A model generated the notes under the pieces. It worked only from the letters and a program-made list of their open reading frames with translations, did no database searches and had not been told where the DNA came from. A stretch of DNA of 64,000 nt from Sulfitobacter sabulilitoris (lineage in GTDB: Bacteria; Pseudomonadota; Alphaproteobacteria; Rhodobacterales; Rhodobacteraceae): NCBI RefSeq assembly GCF_005887615.1, contig NZ_VANS01000001.1, forward strand, positions 1,594,024 through 1,658,023, written 5' to 3'. Positions 18,513 to 27,779 of this stretch are shown piece by piece; position 1 is the first letter of the stretch, and every line of letters starts with the position of its first letter. The translations under genes and the position numbers were made by a program.

Positions 18513-21392
18513 ATGTCATTGTTTATCATCGTCGCCCTCCCGTTCCTCGGTGCCCTGCTGCCCGGCCTCATGATCCAGGCCGGCAGACGGGCGTGTTTCA
18601 TGGCAACCTTTCTGGTCACGGCGCTTGCCTCGATCGGTCTGGCCACCCACGCCCCTGCCGTTCTGCGCGGCGAGGTGGTGACGGCGCGGTTGAACTGGCT
18701 GCCCGATCTGGGCCTGAACGTGAACCTGTTCCTCGATCCCCTGGGCCTGATGTTCGCGGCGCTGATCCTCGGCATCGGGCTGCTGATCATCGCCTACGCG
18801 CGGTATTACCTGTCGCGCGACGACAACATGGGCGAATTCTACAGCTACCTGTTGCTGTTCCAGGGGGCGATGGTGGGTATCGTCCTGAGCGACAACATCC
18901 TGATGTTGCTGATCTTCTGGGAGCTGACGTCGCTGTCTTCCTTCCTGCTGATCGGGTTCTGGAAACACCTGCCCGAAGGCCGCCAGGGCGCGCGGATGGC
19001 GCTGGCCGTGACCGGCATGGGCGGTCTTGCGATGATCGGCGGCATGCTGCTGCTGGGGCAGATCGTGGGCAGCTATGACCTCACGGTGATCCTGTCGCAG
19101 CGCGACCTGATCCAGCAGTCGCCGCTGTACATGCCCGCGCTGATCCTGATCTTGCTGGGCTGTTTCACCAAATCGGCACAGTTCCCGTTCCATTTCTGGC
19201 TGCCGCACGCGATGGCGGCCCCCACGCCCGTCTCGGCCTATCTGCACAGCGCCACGATGGTGAAGGCCGGCCTTTTCCTGCTGGCGCGCATGTGGCCGGT
19301 TCTGTCGGGCACCGACGCCTGGGTGCTGATCGTGTGCACCGCCGGGCTGGTGACGATGGTGCTGGGCGCGGTGATCGCGTTTTTCAAGGACGACCTCAAG
19401 GCGCTGCTGGCCTTCTCCACGGTGTCGCACCTGGGGTTGATCACGTTCCTTCTGGGCACAGGCACGCCGTTCGGCGCGATGGCGGCGGTGTTCCACATTC
19501 TCAACCACGCCAGTTTCAAGGCCGCACTTTTCATGTCGGCGGGCATCGTCGATCATGCCGTGCATACCCGCGACCTCAAGCGGCTGGGCGGGCTGCGCCA
19601 CGCGATGCCGATCACCTTTGCCATTGCCACGCTGGCCGCGTTGTCGATGGCGGGTATTCCGCTGCTCAACGGGTTCCTGTCCAAGGAAATGATGCTGGAG
19701 GAGGCGTATCACACGACGCTCTACGGATCGCCGCTGCTGGTGGCCGCCGTCGCTACGCTGGGGGCGCTGTTCTCTGCCGCCTATTCCTTTCGCTATATCA
19801 GCCACGCCTTTCTGGGCGCGGAGCGGCACGACTATCCGGCGCATCCGCATGATCCGAAATGGGGTCTGTGGCTGCCGCCCGCGCTTTTGATCGTGCCGGT
19901 CGTCGTCATCGGTCTGGCCCCGTTTCTGGCCGAACCCTTTGTCCGGGCGGTGACGAAAGCCGTGATCGGCGGCACCGCCGAGATGCCGGGCGGCTATCTG
20001 AAAATCTGGCACGGTCTGACCCCCGCGCTGGGGATGTCGGCCATCGCGGTGCTGGGCGGCGCGGTGGTTCTGGCGGCCTATCGTCCGCTGGCGCGCGGCT
20101 GGGCGGCGGCCCCCCGCCCCGAGGCAAAGGCGATCTTTGACGCCCTGATCGCCGGATGCGTCGCCCTTGCCCGCGGCTTTTCCCAACGGCTGCACGACGG
20201 GGCGTTCACCCGCTATGCGGCGATCATGGTGCTGACCGTCGTGGCCATCGGCGCGCATGCCTGGCTGACCGGCAGCAGCGCCGGCCCCACGCGCGCGATG
20301 ATGCCCGTGACCCCCATTGCGCTGGCCGCCTGGACGATGCTGATCGCGGCCGCCTGTTTCCTCGTGACCGTGCACCACAACCGGCTCGCCGTGCTGATCC
20401 TGATGGGCATCATCGGGCTCATGGTCTCGGTCGGGTTCAACTTCTTCTCGGCCCCCGATCTTGCACTGACCCAGATCTCGGTCGAGGTGGTGACAATCAT
20501 TTTGCTGCTGCTGGCGCTGAACTTTCTGCCCAACCGCAGCCCGGTGGAATCCACCCTTGCCCGGCGGATGCGCGACGGCACGATCGCCATCGCCGGCGGC
20601 GTGGCCGCGGCCGCGTTGATCTATACCATTTTGATGTCCGATTTTCCGCAGGCGCCGATTTCCGAATACCACCTCGCCAATTCCTACAAGGGCGGCGGCG
20701 GCGACAACGTGGTCAACGTGATCCTTGTCGATTTCCGGGGCTTCGACACCTTCGGCGAAATCATCGTCCTGGGGATCGCGGCGCTGGTGATCTACGCCCT
20801 GACCGAAACGCTCCTGTCGGGTCCGGTGCGCGCGCGCCTGCTCAACCGCGGCTACGAGGAAGAGCGTGCCGGCGATGCACACCCGCTGATGATGGTCGTC
20901 CTGACCCGCGTGATGATGCCGATCGTTCTGATGGTCGGCGTCTACATCTTCCTGCGTGGCCACAACGAACCGGGCGGCGGCTTTGTCTCGGGGCTTGTGG
21001 TGGCGATTGCCGTTCTCATGCAATACATGGCCAGCGGATTTGCCTGGGCCGCGAACCGCCAGCGCTTTCCGTATCACGGGATCATCGGATCGGGCGTTCT
21101 GGTGGCCGGGCTGACGGGCATCGGCGCTTGGTTCGCGGGGGCACCGTTCCTGTCGTCGGCCTTTGGGTATTTCCGCATCCCCCCGATGGAGGAATTCGAA
21201 CTGGCGACCGCGATGGGCTTTGATCTGGGCGTGTTCCTCGCGGTGGTGGGCGCGGTCATGCTGTCGCTGGAAAGCTTTTCGCGACTGGGGCGGCGCGCCG
21301 GTACGGAGGTCAGCGAACACCCGATGGATATCGACCCCTCGCGCAATCCCGACGGGATGGACGCGGCCACCTACGTCGAAGAGGAGAGCTGA
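18513..21392 (+). CDS. mrpA: Mrp-type Na+/H+ antiporter subunit A fused to subunit B
   Basis: 959-residue, roughly 25-helix inner-membrane protein. The first two thirds form the NuoL-like antiporter core, with the ion-pathway segment HFWLPHAMAAPTPVSAYLHSATMVKAG. A NuoJ-like part follows. From about residue 790 the sequence is an MrpB domain (LRGHNEPGGGFVSGL), a separate gene in Bacillus. Such A/B fusions are normal in rhizobia and rhodobacters (pha systems). The complex exchanges cytoplasmic Na+ (or K+) for H+ for salt and alkaline pH tolerance. ATG at 18513. Head of a six-gene operon. Confidence 0.95.
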   Translation: MSLFIIVALPFLGALLPGLMIQAGRRACFMATFLVTALASIGLATHAPAVLRGEVVTARLNWLPDLGLNVNLFLDPLGLMFAALILGIGLLIIAYARYYLSRDDNMGEFYSYLLLFQGAMVGIVLSDNILMLLIFWELTSLSSFLLIGFWKHLPEGRQGARMALAVTGMGGLAMIGGMLLLGQIVGSYDLTVILSQRDLIQQSPLYMPALILILLGCFTKSAQFPFHFWLPHAMAAPTPVSAYLHSATMVKAGLFLLARMWPVLSGTDAWVLIVCTAGLVTMVLGAVIAFFKDDLKALLAFSTVSHLGLITFLLGTGTPFGAMAAVFHILNHASFKAALFMSAGIVDHAVHTRDLKRLGGLRHAMPITFAIATLAALSMAGIPLLNGFLSKEMMLEEAYHTTLYGSPLLVAAVATLGALFSAAYSFRYISHAFLGAERHDYPAHPHDPKWGLWLPPALLIVPVVVIGLAPFLAEPFVRAVTKAVIGGTAEMPGGYLKIWHGLTPALGMSAIAVLGGAVVLAAYRPLARGWAAAPRPEAKAIFDALIAGCVALARGFSQRLHDGAFTRYAAIMVLTVVAIGAHAWLTGSSAGPTRAMMPVTPIALAAWTMLIAAACFLVTVHHNRLAVLILMGIIGLMVSVGFNFFSAPDLALTQISVEVVTIILLLLALNFLPNRSPVESTLARRMRDGTIAIAGGVAAAALIYTILMSDFPQAPISEYHLANSYKGGGGDNVVNVILVDFRGFDTFGEIIVLGIAALVIYALTETLLSGPVRARLLNRGYEEERAGDAHPLMMVVLTRVMMPIVLMVGVYIFLRGHNEPGGGFVSGLVVAIAVLMQYMASGFAWAANRQRFPYHGIIGSGVLVAGLTGIGAWFAGAPFLSSAFGYFRIPPMEEFELATAMGFDLGVFLAVVGAVMLSLESFSRLGRRAGTEVSEHPMDIDPSRNPDGMDAATYVEEES

Positions 21393-21393
21393 G

Positions 21394-21771
21394 ATGGAAC
21401 TACTGATTGCCTCGGCCATTGGGGTCCTGACGGCGGCGGGCATCTACATGGTGCTGCGCTTTCGCACCTTTCCGGTCATCATCGGCACCTCGCTGCTGAG
21501 CTATGCGGTCAACGTCTTTCTGTTCGCCTCCGGGCGGCTGGCGGTGAACGCACCGCCGGTGCTGCGCGACGGTGTCGAGGTGTATACCGATCCGCTGCCT
21601 CAGGCCCTTGTGCTGACCGCTATCGTGATCTCCTTCGGGATGACGGCGGTCGTGGTGATCATTGCCCTCGGGTCATGGCTCAGTTCCGACGACGACCTTG
21701 TCGATGTGCCCGCGGTCCCGGCCGCGGCAGGGGGCGCCGATCCCGCGCCCCGGGGCGAGGCCGCACAATGA
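21394..21771 (+). CDS. mrpC: Mrp antiporter subunit C
   Basis: 125-residue NuoK-like subunit with three transmembrane helices and the typical SYAVNVFLFASGR and DPLPQALVLTAIVISFG segments. It starts 1 bp after the mrpA stop with a GAGGAGAG Shine-Dalgarno inside mrpA, and its own stop overlaps the mrpD start (ATGA). The C-terminal 30 residues are an acidic then Pro/Ala-rich cytoplasmic tail. Confidence 0.95.
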   Translation: MELLIASAIGVLTAAGIYMVLRFRTFPVIIGTSLLSYAVNVFLFASGRLAVNAPPVLRDGVEVYTDPLPQALVLTAIVISFGMTAVVVIIALGSWLSSDDDLVDVPAVPAAAGGADPAPRGEAAQ

Positions 21772-23417
21772 CGCATTGGATCATCCTTCCCGTTCTGATG
21801 CCCGCGATGCTGGCGGCGGTGCTGGTGCTGACCGCGCGGCATCACCTGATGTTGCAGCGTATCTTTTCGATGTCCGGCGCGCTGGCGTTGTTTGGCGTGG
21901 CGGCGGGCCTCTTCTGGCAGGCCTCCGACGATACGATCACGCTGTATCAACTGGGCAACTGGCCCGCGCCGTTTGGCATCGTGCTGGTGGCGGACCGTCT
22001 GTCGACGCTGATGGTGCTGCTGACAGCCACCCTCGCCCCACTTGTGCTGCTTTATGCGATGGGCTCCGGCTGGGATCAGCGCGGACGCCATTTCCATCCG
22101 CTGTTCCAGTTTCAGTTGATGGGCATCATGGGCGCGTTTCTCACAGGCGACGCGTTTAACCTTTTCGTCTTTTTCGAAGTCCTGCTGATTGCGTCCTACG
22201 GGCTGATGATCCATGCGGGCGGCGCCGAACGCCTGCGGGCGGGCACGCAATATGTGCTCTACAACCTTCTTGGATCGACCCTGTTCCTGTTCGCGCTCGG
22301 TGCGCTTTATGCGCAGACCGGTACGCTGAACCTGGCCGATCTTGCCCTGCGGGTGGCCTCGCTCGACCTGGCCGACAGCGCCGGGATCCGCGTAGCTGCC
22401 GTGCTGCTTTTGATGGTCTTTGCGATCAAGGCGGCGGTGCTGCCGCTGCATTTCTGGCTGCCCGCCAGCTATTCCGAAGCGCCGGCACCGGTGGCAGCGC
22501 TTTTTGCCATCATGACCAAGGTCGGCGCCTACGGGATCATCCGGGTCTACACGCTGGTGTTTCCGCCTGACCTGGCGATCACGCAGGGACTGTTCGATAC
22601 CTGGCTGATGCCGGCCGCGCTGCTGACGCTGGCGCTGGGGATGATCGGGGTGCTGGGCGCCAGCCGGGTGGACCGGCTGGTGGCGTTTTCGGTCATCGGG
22701 TCGATGGGCATGCTGCTGAGCGCGGTGGCGGTGTTCACGCCGGCGGGCATCACGGCGGCCCTGTATTACGCCATCCATTCGACCTTTGCCGCGGCGGCCC
22801 TGTTTTTGCTGGTCGACGTGATGCGCGAGCGGCGCGGCGGCATCGGCACGCAGCTGGCCGATGCCGCACCCATGGCCGGTGGCGCGCTGGTAGCGGGCAT
22901 GTTCTTTCTCGCGGCGATCGCGATGACGGGCCTGCCGCCGCTGTCGGGGTTCCTGGGCAAGCTTCTGATCATGGACGCCGCTTGGGGCACGCCCCTGGTC
23001 TGGTGGATCTGGGGTGTCATCCTCAGCGGATCGCTGGTCGCGGTCGTCGGTTTTTCGCGCGCCGGGTCGCAGGTGTTCTGGAAAGCGCACCAAGCCGCCG
23101 ATCCGCAGCCGGACGAAACCGATGCGGAGGCGGACGACACCGCGCGCGTCGATGTGTCCCTGCCCGCATCGCCCCTGCCGATGATCGCGATCGGCGGGCT
23201 GGTGGCGCTGCTGGTCGCGCTGACGGCGGCGGCCGGCCCCGTGAACCGCACCCTGGCCGCCACTGCGGCACAGCTTTTCGCACCGGCCCCCTATATCGAC
23301 ATCGTGATGACCACGCCCGGCAAGGTCATCGGCAAGGGCGGTCACGGCGATGACGCCTATGCCAAGGACGGCCAGGGCGATGACGCCAAGCCCGACACCG
23401 GACAGAAGGATCACTGA
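21768..23417 (+). CDS. mrpD: Mrp antiporter subunit D
   Basis: 549-residue NuoM/N-like subunit, the second antiporter-like module of the complex. It contains KAAVLPLHFWLPASYSEAP and the FFEVLLIASYGL helix. A hydrophilic tail of about 28 residues rich in Gly, Asp and Lys, with a short imperfect repeat (KGGHGDDAYAKDG / GQGDDAKPDTG), follows the last helix; this is not part of the conserved subunit. The ATG overlaps the mrpC stop by 4 bp. Confidence 0.95.
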   Translation: MTHWIILPVLMPAMLAAVLVLTARHHLMLQRIFSMSGALALFGVAAGLFWQASDDTITLYQLGNWPAPFGIVLVADRLSTLMVLLTATLAPLVLLYAMGSGWDQRGRHFHPLFQFQLMGIMGAFLTGDAFNLFVFFEVLLIASYGLMIHAGGAERLRAGTQYVLYNLLGSTLFLFALGALYAQTGTLNLADLALRVASLDLADSAGIRVAAVLLLMVFAIKAAVLPLHFWLPASYSEAPAPVAALFAIMTKVGAYGIIRVYTLVFPPDLAITQGLFDTWLMPAALLTLALGMIGVLGASRVDRLVAFSVIGSMGMLLSAVAVFTPAGITAALYYAIHSTFAAAALFLLVDVMRERRGGIGTQLADAAPMAGGALVAGMFFLAAIAMTGLPPLSGFLGKLLIMDAAWGTPLVWWIWGVILSGSLVAVVGFSRAGSQVFWKAHQAADPQPDETDAEADDTARVDVSLPASPLPMIAIGGLVALLVALTAAAGPVNRTLAATAAQLFAPAPYIDIVMTTPGKVIGKGGHGDDAYAKDGQGDDAKPDTGQKDH

Positions 23418-23418
23418 C

Positions 23419-23922
23419 ATGCTGACGCGTCTGAACGCGCTGTTGTTTCCCCACCCGCTGCTGACCGCGCTGCTGGTCATCGTGTGGTGCCTCTTGATCA
23501 ACGGCCTGAGCCTTGGGACGGTCGTGTTTGGCGTGATCCTCGGGATCCTGATCCCGATCGCGACCTCGGTCTACTGGCCCGATCGGCCACGTGTGCCGCG
23601 CCCCTCGCGGTTGCTCGCCTACGCGGTGATCGTGATCTGGGATATCATCTTGGCGAATGTGCAGGTCGCCATGATCGTCCTGTTCAAACCCAACAGCAAG
23701 ATGTCGCCGAACTGGGTTCCGGTTCCGCTTGACCTGCGCACGCCAGAGGCGATCACGATGCTGGCGGGCACCATCACCCTGACCCCCGGAACGGTCAGTG
23801 CCGACCTGTGCGACGACGGCAGCGCGCTGCTGGTCCATGCACTGGACGCGCCCGATCCCGACGCCGTGCGCGACGAGATCAAGCATCGCTACGAGCGACG
23901 ACTGAAGGAGATTTTCGAATGA
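23419..23922 (+). CDS. mrpE: Mrp antiporter subunit E
   Basis: 167-residue MrpE with N-terminal membrane helices (LLINGLSLGTVVFGVILG) and the cytoplasmic ferredoxin-like part carrying TLTPGTVSADL, the family signature. It starts directly after the mrpD stop and overlaps mrpF by 4 bp (ATGA). MrpE is needed for assembly and full activity of the complex in other bacteria. Confidence 0.95.
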   Translation: MLTRLNALLFPHPLLTALLVIVWCLLINGLSLGTVVFGVILGILIPIATSVYWPDRPRVPRPSRLLAYAVIVIWDIILANVQVAMIVLFKPNSKMSPNWVPVPLDLRTPEAITMLAGTITLTPGTVSADLCDDGSALLVHALDAPDPDAVRDEIKHRYERRLKEIFE

Positions 23923-24188
23923 TCGACATCGCACTCTATTTGGCTCTCGGGGCGGTCGGTCTGTCGCAGATATTGGCGATGGTCCGCCTTGTGATGGGTC
24001 CCCACATCGGCGATCGGATCCTGGCGCTGGATACGATGGTGATCAACGCCATCGGGCTGATCGTGCTGCTGGGGATCGCGCTGGGCACGCAGATCTATTT
24101 TGAAAGCGCCATGATCATCGCCATGCTCGGCTTCGTTTCGACCGTGGCCCTCGCGCGCTTCGTGCTGCGCGGCGACATCATCGAGTGA
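23919..24188 (+). CDS. mrpF: Mrp antiporter subunit F
   Basis: 89-residue, three-helix subunit with RLVMGPHIGDRILALDTM and the closing GFVSTVALARFVLRGDIIE, both typical of MrpF/PhaF. Its ATG overlaps the mrpE stop codon. Part of the membrane complex; also proposed in other species to help efflux of weak acids. Confidence 0.95.
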   Translation: MIDIALYLALGAVGLSQILAMVRLVMGPHIGDRILALDTMVINAIGLIVLLGIALGTQIYFESAMIIAMLGFVSTVALARFVLRGDIIE

Positions 24189-24197
24189 GGACGCATC

Positions 24198-24542
24198 ATG
24201 CTGGCTGATATCCTGATCTCCGCCTGCCTGCTGATCGGCGGCTTTTTCACGCTGGTGGGCTCTTACGGCCTGATCAAACTGCGCGGTTCGATGTCCCGTC
24301 TGCACGCGCCGACCAAATCATCGACGCTTGGCGTCGGGTCGCTGCTGTCGGCGTCGATGATCCATTCGTTCGCCTATGGCGAGGGGTCGTTGCATGAGTT
24401 GCTGATCATGGCGTTTCTGTTCGCCACCGCCCCCATCGCGGGCAATTTCATCGCCAAGGTCCACCTGCACCGCCAGCGCGGCAAACCCGATCTGCCACCG
24501 CCGCCCGACGACTACGCCTGGAGCACTTACGTCAAGAAGTAG
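24198..24542 (+). CDS. mrpG: Mrp antiporter subunit G
   Basis: 114-residue subunit with three membrane helices. The motif GSYGLIKLRGSMSRLHAPTKSSTLGVG is characteristic of MrpG, here at residues 22-48 (quoted only to identify the region; key residues are R32, H38, K42 and G46). GAGGACGC precedes the ATG. It ends the operon; the convergent isomerase gene ends 25 bp later and no clear terminator lies in between. Confidence 0.95.
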   Translation: MLADILISACLLIGGFFTLVGSYGLIKLRGSMSRLHAPTKSSTLGVGSLLSASMIHSFAYGEGSLHELLIMAFLFATAPIAGNFIAKVHLHRQRGKPDLPPPPDDYAWSTYVKK

Positions 24543-24567
24543 GACCGGGCGACACCGTCAATCGCGG

Positions 24568-25254
24568 TCACGGCAGGGCATTCGCATAGTCGCTGACCAA
24601 AAGATGCAGGGGCGCGGTGTCCTCTTCGATGGCGGGGAATCGGCCGATGGGATCGCGGAACACATTGTCGTGCGCGTCATCGTTCACGGTGCTGACCTCG
24701 CCGATCAGCACGTCGCCCCCATCGCCCCAGAAGGCATGCCAGTCGCCGGGGCGCAGGGTCACGCTTTCGCCCGGGTGCAGCGTCAGCCTTTCGCCCGGAT
24801 CGTAGTCGCGCACGATACCGTCGCACATGACCTGTCCGCCGCGATCCCCGGCAAAGGCTCCGGCATCGTCCGAGCCGTAGAGTTCGACCACCAGCGTCGC
24901 GCCGCCCCGGTTTATGATGTCCTCGACCTTGATGACATGCGTATGCATCGGCGACACCTGGTCGCGCCGCGCAATCAGCAGCTTTTCGGCATAGCACATT
25001 CCCCGCCCGGCGGTCAGATCCCCCGGCAGGCCGTTGCGCAGGGTGAACAGGACCAATCCCAACGCGTCAAAGCGTCCGGCGCCATAGTCGGTGATATCCC
25101 AGCCGCAGCGCGTTTCGATGACATGCTGCGCGCGCGTCGCATTGGCCCTGAACCGGTCCGGCGACCAATAGGCAAAGGGCGGCAGGGCAAATCCGTGTGT
25201 CCGGATCATCTCGTCTGCCTCGACGATGATACTGTTGATGCGGGATCGTTTCAT
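24568..25254 (-). CDS. D-lyxose/D-mannose isomerase family protein
   Basis: 228-residue cupin-fold ketol-isomerase. Metal-site residues are visible: His104 and His106 (MHTHVIK), Glu111 (VED) and His173 (DWHAFWG), matching the His/His/Glu/His Mn2+ set of bacterial D-lyxose isomerases. Those enzymes convert D-lyxose to D-xylulose and D-mannose to D-fructose. Length fits the enterobacterial enzymes. ATG at 25254. It lies 50 bp behind the ROK repressor gene in the same direction, hence likely co-transcribed, and opposite an frcBCAK-like operon, so mannose-to-fructose conversion is a reasonable role. Confidence 0.85.
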   Translation of the reverse strand: MKRSRINSIIVEADEMIRTHGFALPPFAYWSPDRFRANATRAQHVIETRCGWDITDYGAGRFDALGLVLFTLRNGLPGDLTAGRGMCYAEKLLIARRDQVSPMHTHVIKVEDIINRGGATLVVELYGSDDAGAFAGDRGGQVMCDGIVRDYDPGERLTLHPGESVTLRPGDWHAFWGDGGDVLIGEVSTVNDDAHDNVFRDPIGRFPAIEEDTAPLHLLVSDYANALP

Positions 25255-25304
25255 GCGCTGTGCGGCCTTCGGTGAACTTGGGGGTGGGGCGTGGGTGGCG
25301 CGGC

Positions 25305-26504
25305 TCAGTCCGGGGGCCCCGGATGCGCCGTCAGGAAATACTGTGCGTAGATCGGGCCGCAGGCCGCCCCGATGGCGCGGGCTTCGCCGCCAATCGCGCC
25401 TTCCTCGATCCGGGGCAGGATCAGCCCGCGGCTGTCTTGCTGCGGCAGGCGTGCCCGCACACCCGCGACCAGTCGCGCGCGCACATCGGCGGGACAGGCC
25501 CCCGCGATCACGATGGCCTCGAAGTCTATGATCGCACAGGCGGACAGACAGGCCTGCGCCACTTCGTTCGCCGTGGTCTCGATCCAGTCCGACACATGCG
25601 GCTCGAATGCGGACCAGTCCTGCGGCTGCGCCCACAACCCGCGCGGATCGTGCCCGGCGCGTTGCAGCGTGGCCTCCAGCACGTGGATGGAGGCCACGTC
25701 GATCAACTGGCGGGTGTGCCCGTCACGGTCGCCCACCCGCAGCGATCCAAGCGCCCCGGCATTGCCGCGCGCGCCTTCGTACACCGATTGGTTGATGACG
25801 ATGCCGCCCCCGATGAAGGTCGAGATAAAGAAATACGCATAGTCGCGAAATTCCTTGCCGCGGCCATGGACGTGCTCTGCCCAGCAGGCGCTGGTGGCGT
25901 CGTTGACCATGAAAACGGGGAGGTCGGTGAACCGCGCGACCTCGTCTTCGAACACGATGTCCTTCCAGCGCAGAAATTCCTGCGGCGTATTGCCGTCGGA
26001 GGTGCCCCATTTCCAGATCTCGAAGGGCAACGCGATCCCGATTCCGCACAGCTTTTGCGCGGTGACCGGACCGACATGCGATAGCGCGTCCTCAAAGCTG
26101 TCCCGCATGAAGGCAAAGATCGCTTCGGGGATGGCGATGTCGTAGGTGATCCGCCGCTCGAACAGGACCTCGCCGCACAGGTTCATCAGGAAAAGCTCGC
26201 TGCCGCGCCGACCCAGTTTGAACCCGACCGACAGCGCCCCGCCGGGGTTCAGCGCCATGGGCACCGACGGCTTGCCGATCTTGCCCCTTGTCGGCCTGCC
26301 CTTTCTGACCAGATCGTCCTGTTCCAGTTTGCGCAGGATAACCGACACCGTCTGCGCCGACAAATGCGTGCGCCGGGCGATGTCGCTGCCGGACAGGTCG
26401 CCGTGGCGTTGCAGCACCGACAGGATCAGGCGTTCGTTGTGGTTGCGCACCCCCTTCTGGTTCACGCCGTTGCTCAGGGCTCTTATGACTGTGGTTTCGT
26501 TCAT
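25305..26504 (-). CDS. ROK-family transcriptional repressor
   Basis: 399 residues: an N-terminal winged HTH (GDLSGSDIARRTHLSAQTVS, about 35-54) followed by the sugar-kinase-like ROK sensor domain with FIGGGIVINQSVYEGARGNAGALG. The usual ROK zinc-site motif (H then CxCGxxGC) is not present; GALGSLRVG stands where the His would be. The domain order matches XylR/NagC/Mlc repressors that sense intracellular sugars or sugar phosphates. ATG at 26504. It is divergent from the sugar transporter it probably controls, through the AT-rich palindrome in between. Confidence 0.9.
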   Translation of the reverse strand: MNETTVIRALSNGVNQKGVRNHNERLILSVLQRHGDLSGSDIARRTHLSAQTVSVILRKLEQDDLVRKGRPTRGKIGKPSVPMALNPGGALSVGFKLGRRGSELFLMNLCGEVLFERRITYDIAIPEAIFAFMRDSFEDALSHVGPVTAQKLCGIGIALPFEIWKWGTSDGNTPQEFLRWKDIVFEDEVARFTDLPVFMVNDATSACWAEHVHGRGKEFRDYAYFFISTFIGGGIVINQSVYEGARGNAGALGSLRVGDRDGHTRQLIDVASIHVLEATLQRAGHDPRGLWAQPQDWSAFEPHVSDWIETTANEVAQACLSACAIIDFEAIVIAGACPADVRARLVAGVRARLPQQDSRGLILPRIEEGAIGGEARAIGAACGPIYAQYFLTAHPGPPD

Positions 26505-26554
26505 TGCGCTTTCGCTTTTTGCCGTGCTTGCCGAAACACTGGCGGCGCCAAGTT

Positions 26555-26571
26555 AATAAATCAAGTTTATT
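26555..26571. promoter_or_regulatory. Probable ROK repressor operator
   Basis: AATAAA-5 nt-TTTATT, an exact 6-bp inverted repeat within an AT-rich island (26550-26580) in the 155-bp gap between the ROK gene and frcB. TTATT/AATAA half-sites resemble operators of Mlc/NagC-type ROK regulators. It sits 89 bp before the frcB ATG and 51 bp before the ROK gene ATG, so it could control both directions. Confidence 0.6.
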
Positions 26572-26659
26572 TACTAATTGACACAACCGGGGGTGCCCAT
26601 CGAAACTGGGGCACCGGCGCACGATTCGCTGCGCCGCTTCGATTTCCTGGGAGGATTAC

Positions 26660-27679
26660 ATGAAAAGACTTATCGCGGGGACAGCATTGGGCCTGATCGC
26701 CATGACGGGCGCCGCATCGGCCGCCGGCCATTCGGTATCGGCCTGCCTGATCACCAAGACCGACACCAACCCCTTTTTCGTCAAGATGCGCGAAGGCGCC
26801 GCGGCAAAGGCCGAGGAACTGGGCATCGAGCTCAACTCCTACGCGGGCAAGGTGGACGGCGATCACGAAACCCAGGTGGCGGCCATCGAAACCTGCATTG
26901 CCAATGGTGCAAAGGGCATTCTGCTCACGGCTTCCGATACCTCCTCGATCGTGCCCGCCGTCCGGCAGGCGCGCGATGCGGGTATTCTGGTGATTGCGCT
27001 CGACACGCCGCTGGATCCGATCGACGCGGCGGACATGACATTCGCCACCGACAATTTCCTGGCCGGCGAATTGATCGGCAAATGGGCCGCGGCCTCGCTG
27101 GGCGACGATGCGGCGAACGCCAAGATCGCGATGCTCGATCTGGCCGTCAGCCAGCCGACCGTGGGCGTTCTGCGCGATCAGGGCTTTTTGCAGGGCTTCG
27201 GCATCGACATCGGCGATCCCAGCAGATGGGGCGATGAAACCGACCCGCGCATCGTCGGCCATGACGTAACCGCCGGCAACGAGGAAGGCGGTCGCACGGC
27301 GATGGAAAACCTGTTGGCCCAGGATCCAGAGATCAACGTCGTCTATACCATCAACGAACCCGCCGCCGCGGGCGCTTACGAAGCGCTGAAATCCATCGGC
27401 CGCGAAAACGACGTGCTGGTCGTGTCGGTCGACGGCGGCTGCCCGGGCATCCAGAACATCGCCGACGGCGTCATCGGCGCCACGTCGCAGCAATATCCGC
27501 TCTTGATGGCCTCGAAGGGCATCGAGGCGATTGCCGCCTGGGCAGAGGACGGCACCAAGCCCAGCGCGACCGAAGGCAAGGAGTTCTTCGATACCGGCGT
27601 TGCCCTGGTGACGGACAAGCCGGTCGATGGCGTGGACAGCATCAGCGTGGCGGAAGGCACCGATCTTTGCTGGGGCTGA
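26660..27679 (+). CDS. frcB: Sugar ABC transporter substrate-binding protein, FrcB type
   Basis: 339-residue periplasmic binding protein type 1. Signal peptide with cleavage after about Ala21 (GAASA). The mature part has [19 protein letters not shown] and IPDxD-like ALDTPLD sugar-binding elements, and the [18 protein letters not shown] segment common in fructose/ribose-class binding proteins. A strong GGGAGGA Shine-Dalgarno precedes ATG 26660. It is first gene of frcBCAK, homologous in order to the fructose/mannose/ribose importer of Sinorhizobium meliloti. Substrate is inferred from context. Confidence 0.85.
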   Translation: MKRLIAGTALGLIAMTGAASAAGHSVSACLITKTDTNPFFVKMREGAAAKAEELGIELNSYAGKVDGDHETQVAAIETCIANGAKGILLTASDTSSIVPAVRQARDAGILVIALDTPLDPIDAADMTFATDNFLAGELIGKWAAASLGDDAANAKIAMLDLAVSQPTVGVLRDQGFLQGFGIDIGDPSRWGDETDPRIVGHDVTAGNEEGGRTAMENLLAQDPEINVVYTINEPAAAGAYEALKSIGRENDVLVVSVDGGCPGIQNIADGVIGATSQQYPLLMASKGIEAIAAWAEDGTKPSATEGKEFFDTGVALVTDKPVDGVDSISVAEGTDLCWG

Positions 27680-27712
27680 TCCGAAACGCATTTTTCGTGT
27701 AGTGTACAGGTA

Positions 27713-27738
27713 ACGGGGCGGACCGCGGTCCGCCCCGT
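27713..27738 (+). repeat. 26-bp perfect palindrome between frcB and frcC
   Basis: ACGGGGCGGACC (27713-27724), central GC, then the exact complement to 27738. As RNA it gives an 11-bp stem with a CGCG tetraloop. No U-tract follows. Stable stem-loops just after the binding-protein gene of ABC operons protect the upstream mRNA and raise binding-protein yield, which is the likely role here. Confidence 0.75.
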
Positions 27739-27779
27739 CGATCCTGCGCTTGCGGGGCGACACAAGGGAGGACATCACC

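Noticed and set aside
18516..21443. A 975-codon open frame antisense to mrpA
   Set aside because: His/Gln/Arg-rich composition, no motif, and it mirrors the codon positions of mrpA exactly. It is a GC-driven shadow of a clearly real gene.
21600..23501. A 633-codon open frame antisense to mrpC and mrpD
   Set aside because: Same reasoning as above: no homology, unnatural composition, and the sense strand carries conserved membrane proteins.
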